Shown here: piece by piece, positions 1 through 5,258 of the stretch
How the letters are laid out: the number at the start of each line of letters is the position of its first letter
How positions within the stretch are numbered: position 1 is the stretch's first letter
From: Acidobacteriia bacterium UBA6623
GTDB lineage: Bacteria; Acidobacteriota; Terriglobia; Bryobacterales; UBA6623
Reading direction: 5' to 3'
Assembly (NCBI GenBank): GCA_002433055.1
Contig: DJHJ01000040.1
Span: 7,603-12,860 of the forward strand
DNA: 5,258 bases
Program-made: the position numbers and the translations under genes
Notes under the pieces: generated by a model
The model's input: only the letters and a program-made list of their open reading frames with translations
What the model was told of the DNA's origin: nothing
Databases searched by the model: none

Positions 1-270
1 TTTGAAAATCGATTTATGCATGTCTCCGAACTTTCTCGAATGGGCGCAAAAATATCACTTGCCGGTAACCACGCGTCAGTCCATGGTAAAACGACATTGA
101 GTGGTGCTGCCGTAATGGCTTCGGACCTAAGAGCCAGTGCCGGTTTACTGATAGCAGCGCTAGCAGCATCCGGTGAAACTGTGATCGACCGTGTTTACCA
201 CATCGACCGTGGCTACGAGGACATAGAGAAAAAACTGGCAGCTGTCGGAGCTCATATCCGCCGAGTGTAG
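1..270 (+). CDS. murA: MurA, UDP-N-acetylglucosamine 1-carboxyvinyltransferase, C-terminal 89 residues
   Basis: This is the 3' end of a gene that enters from the left edge in frame 1 and stops with TAG at 268-270; the true start lies outside the window. MurA transfers enolpyruvate from phosphoenolpyruvate to UDP-GlcNAc in the cytoplasm, the first committed step of peptidoglycan synthesis. The visible part carries the family's C-terminal landmarks: FENRFMH at the left edge, then SGAAVMASDLRASAGL, then DRVYHIDRGYE. By alignment from memory to E. coli MurA, visible residues R4, D42, R44 and R70 match Arg331, Asp369, Arg371 and Arg397, all active-site residues, so nothing suggests decay. The usual ATDLRAS reads ASDLRAS, a conservative change. 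The catalytic Cys/Asp loop (near residue 115 in E. coli) is not in view. The gene converges on dapD. The related enzyme AroA (EPSP synthase) is excluded by these motifs. Confidence 0.96.
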   Translation, partial: FENRFMHVSELSRMGAKISLAGNHASVHGKTTLSGAAVMASDLRASAGLLIAALAASGETVIDRVYHIDRGYEDIEKKLAAVGAHIRRV

Positions 271-309
271 TCAGTAATACCTTCCGACGATAAGCAATAT
301 ACCCTAGGA

Positions 310-1152
310 CTAGCGCAGAAAATCTTCTAATTGAATACGAGTATCCGTTTTTTCATCTCGATATTTGACTACGACAGGAGTATAGAGAGAAAGATCCCAG
401 TCTTTACCGACGCCGGTCGTCGTTATCGGGCGTGATCCGGCGACGACAACTGCCCCCTCGGGAATCACCAATGGTTGACTATCTAAAGCGCGATGCACTA
501 CACCTTGGACCACGTCATACACCGGAGTTGATCGTGTAAGAATTACACCGGCACCCAGTACGGCCCTCTTCTTCACAATGGTGCCTTCGTAAACACCGCA
601 ATTACCACCGATTAGAACATTATCTTCGATAATTACCGGTAATGCTCCGATGGGTTCTAGGACACCTCCAATTTGAGCTGCCGCACTTACGTGACAATGT
701 TTTCCAATTTGTGCACAACTGCCAACTAGAGCATGTGAGTCAACCATGGAGCCCTCATCGACATAGGCTCCCACATTGATATACATAGGTGGCATACATG
801 TAACACTGTTACCCAAAAAACACCCGTCGCGAATACTCGAACCGCCTGGGACCAATCGAACACTACTACTGATACTGAGATCTTTGAGAGGGTAGGTTGA
901 CTTGTCAAAGAATGAAAATCGGCTCCCCTGGTCCGACATATCTACGGTCTGGCCCATACGAAACCCCACTAAAATTCCGCGTTTAACCCAAGTGTTCACC
1001 GTCCATCCAACAGGCGACTCGGCATCAGGCTGTGCTGCGCGCGCTGAACCTGAATTTAGGGCGATCTTAAACCTCTGAAAGATCTCCATATCTTGGTGTG
1101 TGTAGTCTTCCGGGTTTTTCTCATACAGCGAATTGATTTGGTCTTCCAGCAT
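310..1152 (-). CDS. dapD: DapD, tetrahydrodipicolinate N-succinyltransferase
   Basis: The 280-residue protein (E. coli DapD has 274) transfers succinyl from succinyl-CoA to tetrahydrodipicolinate, the entry to the succinylase branch of meso-DAP/lysine synthesis; it is cytoplasmic and trimeric in the family. Residues 1-100 form the N-terminal helical domain. About 105-230 is a left-handed beta-helix of hexapeptide repeats (INVGAYVDEGSMVDSHALVG, then GSCAQIGKH, IGGVLEP, IIEDNVLIGG, AVLGAGVIL). The C-terminal end is a short beta/CoA-binding region (VVVAGSRP, SLYTPVVVKY). Asp138 aligns with catalytic Asp141 of E. coli. The position of E. coli Glu189 is Gly186 here (IGGNCGVYEG), a variant I believe also occurs in other phyla. 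The ATG at 1150-1152 is chosen from family length; it has no clear Shine-Dalgarno. dapD is the last gene of the minus-strand cluster, 89 nt after dapA. The stop is TAG. Confidence 0.96.
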   Translation of the reverse strand: MLEDQINSLYEKNPEDYTHQDMEIFQRFKIALNSGSARAAQPDAESPVGWTVNTWVKRGILVGFRMGQTVDMSDQGSRFSFFDKSTYPLKDLSISSSVRLVPGGSSIRDGCFLGNSVTCMPPMYINVGAYVDEGSMVDSHALVGSCAQIGKHCHVSAAAQIGGVLEPIGALPVIIEDNVLIGGNCGVYEGTIVKKRAVLGAGVILTRSTPVYDVVQGVVHRALDSQPLVIPEGAVVVAGSRPITTTGVGKDWDLSLYTPVVVKYRDEKTDTRIQLEDFLR

Positions 1153-1192
1153 GGTCTTTGTTTAGTAAAAGTTCCGATCTGACATTTTGTTT

Positions 1193-1224
1193 ACACGTCA
1201 TCTTTACAAAAATTACCGACGTGT
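1193..1224. repeat. 7-bp perfect inverted repeat between dapA and dapD
   Basis: ACACGTC at 1193-1199 is matched by its exact reverse complement GACGTGT at 1218-1224, with an 18-nt AT-rich spacer. It lies in the 89-nt gap between dapA and dapD. As RNA it could form a weak stem with a large loop. No T-run follows on either strand, so it is not an intrinsic terminator. It could be an operator or a processing/attenuation hairpin, but an inverted repeat of this size is not far from chance expectation. TTTACA also occurs twice here, at 1190-1195 and 1203-1208. Confidence 0.3.
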
Positions 1225-1241
1225 TGCGTCTAAGAAATAAC

Positions 1242-2120
1242 TCACACCTTGATGCCGGCCTCTTTCAAAACCGCAGCAATTTTCCTCTGGTTTTCCTGGC
1301 GAGGCGGTACCATTGGTAGCCGGTAGTTCATTTCGATAAGACCCATCATCGCTAGTGCAGCCTTAACTGGTCCGGGGTTGCTCTCAATGAAATTGACATC
1401 CATCAAAGCACTATAACGACGATGGATTTTACGTGCATCCTCAAAGTTTCCCTGTAAGCAAAGATCACATAACTTGGCCATTTCACCAGGAATTTCGTTC
1501 GAGACGACCGAAATGACACCCGCTCCACCGAGGCTCATTAAAGGCAGTGTCACCGCGTCGTCACCAGCCAACACAACAAAGCTCTCGGGAACATGATCAA
1601 AAATCGATACCATCTGTGCTATATCTCCCGAAGCCTCCTTCACTCCGACTATGTTTTCGACTGAAGCAAGTCTGCCAAGAATTTCCGGCGTCAAATTAGT
1701 CCCCGTGCGACTAGGAACGTTGTAGACTACAACCGGTAACTCGGTGGCAGCTGAAATTGCTGAGTAGTGCTCGAAAAGCCCTTCGGATGTGGGACGGTTG
1801 TAGTAAGGAGTAACAGAGAGTAGCCCATCGACACCCATCGCCTCCAGTGCATGAGCCAACTCAATAACATTCTGCGTGTTGTACCCGCCAGCACCAGCAA
1901 GAATTGGAACTTTTCCCTGGGCCGCCGAAATAACAATCTCAACAGAGCGTAATTGTTCCGCTCTACTGAGAGTTGGGTTTTCCCCTGTAGTGCCACAAGG
2001 GACAAGGAAGTGCACGCCCTGCTCTACCTGACGTACCGTTAGCTGTCGTAGGGCTTCCTCATCAACTGAACGATCCGATCGAAACGGAGTTACTAAAGCC
2101 GTACCACAACCTCGGAACAT
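1242..2120 (-). CDS. dapA: DapA, 4-hydroxy-tetrahydrodipicolinate synthase
   Basis: DapA condenses pyruvate with aspartate-4-semialdehyde, the branch point into DAP/lysine synthesis; it is a cytoplasmic TIM-barrel enzyme acting through a lysine Schiff base. Starting at the ATG at 2118-2120 gives 292 residues, the same length as E. coli DapA, and the active site falls in exact register: Thr44-Thr45 (PCGTTGE), Tyr107 (TPYYNRP), Tyr133 (VVYNVPSRTG), Arg138 and the Schiff-base Lys161 (GVKEASG). The FIESNPGPVKAAL motif (244-256) is also typical. This start has AGGGAG 6 nt upstream. An in-frame extension runs upstream to a TTG at 2160-2162 (306 residues), but its extra residues have no family counterpart. 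At the lysine allosteric site, E. coli His53, His56, Asn80 and Glu84 are replaced by Arg, Gln, Tyr and Asn, so lysine inhibition is probably weak or absent. The stop is TGA. Homologous aldolases such as NanA are less likely given the dap neighbours. Confidence 0.97.
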   Translation of the reverse strand: MFRGCGTALVTPFRSDRSVDEEALRQLTVRQVEQGVHFLVPCGTTGENPTLSRAEQLRSVEIVISAAQGKVPILAGAGGYNTQNVIELAHALEAMGVDGLLSVTPYYNRPTSEGLFEHYSAISAATELPVVVYNVPSRTGTNLTPEILGRLASVENIVGVKEASGDIAQMVSIFDHVPESFVVLAGDDAVTLPLMSLGGAGVISVVSNEIPGEMAKLCDLCLQGNFEDARKIHRRYSALMDVNFIESNPGPVKAALAMMGLIEMNYRLPMVPPRQENQRKIAAVLKEAGIKV

Positions 2121-2126
2121 AACGGT

Positions 2127-2132
2127 CTCCCT
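2127..2132 (-). promoter_or_regulatory. Ribosome binding site that decides the dapA start
   Basis: AGGGAG on the minus strand lies 6 nt before the ATG at 2118-2120, a good spacing. It supports the 292-residue form of DapA over the longer TTG-initiated reading. A second purine-rich SD-like site, GGAGGAG, lies at 2154-2160. That one is 9 nt from an in-frame TTG at 2142-2144, so a minor product extended by eight residues cannot be excluded. Confidence 0.65.
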
Positions 2133-2168
2133 AGATTTCACCAAATCACCAGTCTCCTCCAAGTTCGA

Positions 2169-2182
2169 CGGCTAGTAAGCCG
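2169..2182. repeat. Small hairpin, 5-bp stem with 4-nt loop, between dapB and dapA
   Basis: CGGCT at 2169-2173 and AGCCG at 2178-2182 form a perfect stem around a four-base loop. In the minus-strand transcript it falls about 35 nt after the dapB stop and about 50 nt before the dapA ATG. It has no following U-run, so it is not a terminator. At most it could be a weak mRNA structure in the dapA leader. The remainder of the 96-nt gap shows no convincing promoter. Confidence 0.3.
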
Positions 2183-2216
2183 GAGTTTACTCTAGCAGAG
2201 AACTTATATGGCGTCA

Positions 2217-2936
2217 CTACCCTACTTGTTTCCAAATAGAAGAAAATTCGTATAAGCCCTGTTTTTTAACCACCCAGCGTGCCGCTTTTAGAGCTCCGAG
2301 TGCAAATCCAGTGCGGCTGCGAGCTGTATGCGAAAGACGGATTGTATCTGCTTCAGAATCAAAACCAATCTCGTGGCTGCCAGGCATGAAACCGACGCGG
2401 TTTGTTGCCACATCAACGTCGCGACTGTAGCCGGTCTGTTTGATAACGTCTAGGATTTGCAACATCGTGCCCGATGGACTATCTTTTTTCATCTTGTGGT
2501 GAGCCTCATAAGCCCAAGCATCATAGTCAGACTGAGTTGCCAAAATCTTTGCTGTGGCCTCAATGATTCCATAGAAAGCAAGCACACCGACCGAAAAATT
2601 GGCACCATATACAAGCCCTATCTGATTTTCTTCAACTGCCAGCTTGACTCGAGAAAACTCTTCTAACCAACCGGTTGTGCCGATTACAAGATTCACCCCC
2701 AAGCCAGCAATTTTTTCGGCATTAGTCGGCACTACCTCAGGAATCGAAAAATCAATGGCCACCGAAATGTCTTTAAAGTTCTCCGAAGTGATACCTGAGC
2801 CATTAACGTTATTGAACTCGTCCAATTTCAGAGCGACCTCAAGACCAAGATCTGGCGCCAATTTTTCGAGCAAACGCCCCATCTTTCCATAACCAACAAG
2901 AGCAAGCTTTGTCGTGTTTCCAGTAGATTTACTCAT
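2217..2936 (-). CDS. dapB: DapB, 4-hydroxy-tetrahydrodipicolinate reductase
   Basis: DapB dehydrates and reduces the DapA product to tetrahydrodipicolinate using NAD(P)H in the cytoplasm. The 239-residue protein is shorter than E. coli DapB (273) but matches the short form known from several other phyla. The N-terminal Rossmann segment has VGYGKMG at 14-20, followed by DFS at 62-64 and GTTG at 86-89. The C-terminal substrate domain carries the signature EAHHKMKKDSPSGT at 144-157, where His146 and Lys150 align with E. coli His159 and Lys163, the proposed acid and substrate-binding residues. A tetramerisation/substrate segment (SHEIGFDSEADTIRLSHTA) follows. The ATG is 2 nt beyond the lysC stop and has no separate Shine-Dalgarno of note, so translation is probably coupled to lysC. 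The stop is TAG. No key residue looks missing. Confidence 0.96.
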   Translation of the reverse strand: MSKSTGNTTKLALVGYGKMGRLLEKLAPDLGLEVALKLDEFNNVNGSGITSENFKDISVAIDFSIPEVVPTNAEKIAGLGVNLVIGTTGWLEEFSRVKLAVEENQIGLVYGANFSVGVLAFYGIIEATAKILATQSDYDAWAYEAHHKMKKDSPSGTMLQILDVIKQTGYSRDVDVATNRVGFMPGSHEIGFDSEADTIRLSHTARSRTGFALGALKAARWVVKKQGLYEFSSIWKQVG

Positions 2937-2938
2937 AA

Positions 2939-4312
2939 TTAGGCAAACACCTCTTTATCAACTTTGTCGAAGAATACATTGTGCAGAGCAGATATCGTGG
3001 TATGCAAGTCACTCTCCTCTATCACGAAGCTAACGTTACGCCGAGATGCTCCTTGCGAGATCATGCGAATGTTCACATTTTGAATTGCTGAGAAAATTCT
3101 TGCAGCAATACCTGGTGTATATCGTAGGTTGTCGCCTACCAGACAGACGATCGCTTGTCCTGCATTGTGCGTTACTTCAGAAAATTTCTTCAACTCGTCA
3201 ACGATTTCGTTCAACTGGTCTGTTCGGTCAATGGTCAACGAAACCTCCACCTCAGAAGTGCTGATCATGTCAACAGCAGTTCCGAAACGATCAAAAATTT
3301 CAAAGATTCTAGCCAAAAAGCCGTGAGCCATCAACATCCGCGTCGATCGAATATCAACAACTGTAATGGATTCTTTATACGCAATAGATTTTACCGTTAC
3401 AGAGGATGGTGGACACTTACTGATGATTCTCGTCCCTTCAACATCTGGTTTTTGAGAATTCAGAACACGGACAGGGATATCACTGTCGACTGCCGGTATG
3501 ACGGTGCTCGGATGCAAGACTCGTGCACCAAAATAGGCCAGCTCAGACGCCTCCGAAAATGACAAAACACGTAGACGACGGGCTTCCGGTAAAATAGACG
3601 GATCCGCCGTCATTACACCATCTACATCAGTCCAAATTTGAATCTCCGCAGCGGCTAGCGACGCACCAACAATCGAAGCAGTGAAGTCCGATCCTCCACG
3701 ACCCAAAGTGGTGATATCACCATTCTCCGTGGCGGCAATGAATCCACCCATTACAATGACTTCATTTTCTAGATGTAGCTGTGGAACTATGTCCAGCAAA
3801 CGTCTTCGTGTTGCATCAAGTATCGGTGAAGCTTGAGTGAATTGGTCATCAGTTACAATCACTTCTCGAGAATCAAGCAGAGCTGTCTTCACCCCCTTGC
3901 TTCGTAACATCAAGGTGACGACATAACTCGACAGCCTTTCTCCGAAACTAGCTATTTCATCAGACAGCTGCGGAGTCAATGAACCAAGGGTTGCCAACTT
4001 TACAACTGCTTCGTAAAGATCGCTGAACTGAGTCTCTAAAAATATCTCAAGTTGCGGCTGTAAATCAGACTCGATGACTAGATGTGCTTCTGTTTGATGA
4101 TATTTCTTGAGGTCCTCGACCAATCTGGTAGCTTCAACCTGATCACTTGCAGCCGCAGCACTGGTAATTTCCACCAGTCGATCAGTGGTTCCCCCCATGG
4201 CAGAAACAACCACCACCAGAGGCACTTGTGTCTTAGCAGCAACAATCCTTGCTGCGCGACGAAGAGATTCTGCATCGGCCAGTGAGCTACCGCCGAATTT
4301 CATAATGTTCAT
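2939..4312 (-). CDS. lysC: LysC, monofunctional aspartokinase with two C-terminal ACT domains
   Basis: LysC phosphorylates L-aspartate with ATP, the first step of the aspartate-family pathway, in the cytoplasm. The 457-residue protein resembles E. coli LysC (449) in length and layout. The amino-acid-kinase domain (about 1-290) shows KFGGSSLA at 5-12, SFGERLS at 122-128, TTLGRGGSDFTA at 201-212, WTDVDGVMTADP at 227-238 and FGARVLHPST at 261-270. Two ACT domains follow, about 305-375 and 385-455. The first keeps most of the lysine-contact pattern of E. coli LysC: Met326, Gly331-Phe332-Leu333, Asp348 and Ser353-Glu354-Val355, with Ala329 in place of Ser321. No homoserine dehydrogenase domain is fused, so this is not ThrA or MetL. 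The ATG at 4310-4312 places KFGG at the usual distance; no strong Shine-Dalgarno is seen. It is the first gene of the minus-strand cluster and ends with TAA 2 nt before dapB. Confidence 0.96.
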   Translation of the reverse strand: MNIMKFGGSSLADAESLRRAARIVAAKTQVPLVVVVSAMGGTTDRLVEITSAAAASDQVEATRLVEDLKKYHQTEAHLVIESDLQPQLEIFLETQFSDLYEAVVKLATLGSLTPQLSDEIASFGERLSSYVVTLMLRSKGVKTALLDSREVIVTDDQFTQASPILDATRRRLLDIVPQLHLENEVIVMGGFIAATENGDITTLGRGGSDFTASIVGASLAAAEIQIWTDVDGVMTADPSILPEARRLRVLSFSEASELAYFGARVLHPSTVIPAVDSDIPVRVLNSQKPDVEGTRIISKCPPSSVTVKSIAYKESITVVDIRSTRMLMAHGFLARIFEIFDRFGTAVDMISTSEVEVSLTIDRTDQLNEIVDELKKFSEVTHNAGQAIVCLVGDNLRYTPGIAARIFSAIQNVNIRMISQGASRRNVSFVIEESDLHTTISALHNVFFDKVDKEVFA

Positions 4313-4368
4313 ATCTACATATAAACCTAGCGCGTAGCGGCCTCAGGGTAAAGTAAGTTCAATAGAGA

Positions 4369-4397
4369 TTGACATCTTAACTGCAGGTTCGTACACT
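4369..4397 (+). promoter_or_regulatory. Sigma70-like promoter for the cytochrome c gene
   Basis: A perfect TTGACA -35 box at 4369-4374 is followed after exactly 17 nt by TACACT at 4392-4397, which matches the TATAAT -10 consensus at four of six positions including the key T-A start and final T. Transcription would begin near 4404, leaving a leader of about 28 nt before the ATG at 4432. It lies in the 119-bp divergent region, where no comparably good promoter for lysC on the other strand could be found. Confidence 0.55.
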
Positions 4398-4431
4398 ACC
4401 CACGACACCAGAAAGCTCTGGTTCTTAGCCC

Positions 4432-5258
4432 ATGAACAAACTTTCGGGTAACCTCAGAGTACTATGGCGGGGGTGGACTCTTGGCTACGGCCTTCTGTTT
4501 GCTCTCTTATCGGGATCGTTACTCTATGCAACTCCGTCCTCGGGACTAATTTTCTCGCGGGATGTAGCGCCCATTTTTCAACAAAATTGCCTATCGTGTC
4601 ATGGAACAGATCAACCCATGTCACAGCTAGACCTACGTACGAGAGCCGGAATGCTTCAAGGTGGACTACGAGGACCAGCACTCGTTCCTGGACAGCCTAA
4701 CAAGAGTCGCATTTATCAAATGGTCGCAGGAGAGGCGACCCCTTCTATGCCTCTCGATGGCAATTTGAATAAAGATGAAATCTCAACCCTTGCGCAATGG
4801 ATCAACGAAGGGGCTTCTTGGGATATCGCTCAACTCAGCGCCCCAGCGCCAACCTTAGCGAAAACCAAAAACGTACACTCGGCGACCAACTACAACAAAA
4901 AAGAAATCACTGCTGGTGATCGTAATTGGTGGTCTTTTCAACAGCCTACACGGCGTCTTGTTCCTGAACATGATTCACCTCGATGGAACAGGAATCCGAT
5001 CGATGCTTTCATTAAAGAAAGACTCGACATAGAGGGTCTTGAACCCGCTCCAAGAGCCAATAAACAGACGCTGATTCGCCGAGCCTCTCTGGACCTATTG
5101 GGACTTCTTCCTTCACGCGAAGAAGTGGAAAAGTTTGTTCAAGATGCTTCACCGAACGCGTTTGAAAAACTCATCGACCGTCTGTTGACATCACCTCACT
5201 ATGGGGAACGTTGGGGGCGACACTGGCTCGACGTAGCACGCTATGCAGACAGCGGAGG
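4432..5258 (+). CDS. Planctomycete-type cytochrome c / DUF1549 protein, N-terminal part (cut by window end)
   Basis: An open frame runs from the ATG at 4432-4434 to the window edge (275 codons visible, no stop). An in-frame TAG at 4426-4428 makes this ATG the furthest upstream start; no strong Shine-Dalgarno is seen. Residues 1-13 are basic and 14-33 hydrophobic, giving a signal peptide or membrane anchor with possible cleavage after LYA (about residue 33), so the protein is exported. Residues 44-132 form a cytochrome c domain with one covalent haem site, CLSCH (53-57), and a likely axial Met106 (SMPL), ending in AQWINEGASW as in the PSCyt1 family. WWSFQQP (166-172) and the stretch from NPIDAFIKERL (188 on), through RRASLDLLGLLP to SPHYGERWGRHWLDVARYADSGG, are DUF1549 (PSCyt2). 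Family members usually continue with DUF1553. The biochemical role is not established; many such genes sit near polysaccharide-degradation genes, but no such neighbour is visible here. Confidence 0.9.
   Translation, partial: MNKLSGNLRVLWRGWTLGYGLLFALLSGSLLYATPSSGLIFSRDVAPIFQQNCLSCHGTDQPMSQLDLRTRAGMLQGGLRGPALVPGQPNKSRIYQMVAGEATPSMPLDGNLNKDEISTLAQWINEGASWDIAQLSAPAPTLAKTKNVHSATNYNKKEITAGDRNWWSFQQPTRRLVPEHDSPRWNRNPIDAFIKERLDIEGLEPAPRANKQTLIRRASLDLLGLLPSREEVEKFVQDASPNAFEKLIDRLLTSPHYGERWGRHWLDVARYADSG

Noticed and set aside
271..309. Bidirectional terminator between murA and dapD
   Set aside because: The 39-bp convergent gap has only short self-complementary CTAG/CCTAGG words and no stem followed by a T-run on either strand.
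1727..2005. Minus-strand 92-codon frame inside dapA in another phase
   Set aside because: The DapA active-site residues lie in the main frame with exact register; the alternative frame has no family resemblance.
1242..2162. DapA starting from TTG at 2160-2162 (306 residues)
   Set aside because: The ATG at 2118-2120 has a well-placed AGGGAG and gives the exact E. coli length with active-site residues in the same numbering.
2457..2892. Two + strand open frames antisense to dapB
   Set aside because: dapB on the minus strand carries intact family motifs across the same bases; these frames have no domain or Shine-Dalgarno.
3046..3562. Three overlapping + strand open frames antisense to lysC (up to 135 codons)
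   Set aside because: They lie wholly inside a well-conserved aspartokinase gene, show no recognisable domain, and overlap each other in different frames; they are shadows of the lysC coding frame.
4313..4431. A lysine riboswitch (L-box) ahead of lysC
   Set aside because: The space is only 119 bp and holds the divergent promoter as well; an L-box aptamer needs roughly 170 nt or more, and its conserved junction pattern is not seen.
4454..4700. Open frames on both strands over the start of the cytochrome gene
   Set aside because: The frame beginning at 4432 contains signal peptide, CLSCH and DUF1549 motifs in order and runs open to the window end, which the other frames do not match.

Overview
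The window is ordinary bacterial chromosome from an organism I cannot name for certain. It holds the end of a peptidoglycan gene, a four-gene lysine/diaminopimelate (DAP) cluster, and the start of a large haem-binding protein gene. That last gene belongs to the 'planctomycete cytochrome' type (cytochrome c domain followed by DUF1549). This family is abundant in Planctomycetota, Verrucomicrobiota and Acidobacteriota. From memory, the DapA sequence (start MFRGCGTALVTPF, motif PCGTTGENPT) looks most like Acidobacteriota. Base composition is moderate. The phylum is an inference that a database search would have to settle.

Layout. Positions 1-270 (+) are the last 89 residues of MurA. A 39-bp convergent gap with no recognisable terminator follows. 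Then, all on the minus strand and read from right to left, come lysC (aspartokinase, 2939-4312), dapB (2217-2936), dapA (1242-2120) and dapD (310-1152). The lysC stop and dapB start are 2 nt apart. The dapB-dapA and dapA-dapD gaps are 96 and 89 nt. A 119-bp divergent intergenic region (4313-4431) separates lysC from the cytochrome gene, which runs rightward from 4432 off the window end. A good sigma70-like promoter for it sits at 4369-4397.

How the genes work together. LysC phosphorylates aspartate. Aspartate-semialdehyde dehydrogenase, not encoded here, makes the semialdehyde. DapA condenses that with pyruvate, DapB reduces the product to tetrahydrodipicolinate, and DapD succinylates it. The cluster therefore commits the cell to the succinylase branch of DAP/lysine synthesis, giving meso-DAP for cell wall and lysine for protein. 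MurA acts at the first committed step of peptidoglycan precursor synthesis, so the two neighbouring transcription units share a cell-wall theme. The cytochrome gene is functionally unrelated as far as can be seen.

I found no previously undescribed system. The most useful observations concern feedback control (lysine-site residues kept in LysC but lost in DapA), a substitution at a position described as catalytic in DapD, the translation start of dapA, and the divergent promoter.
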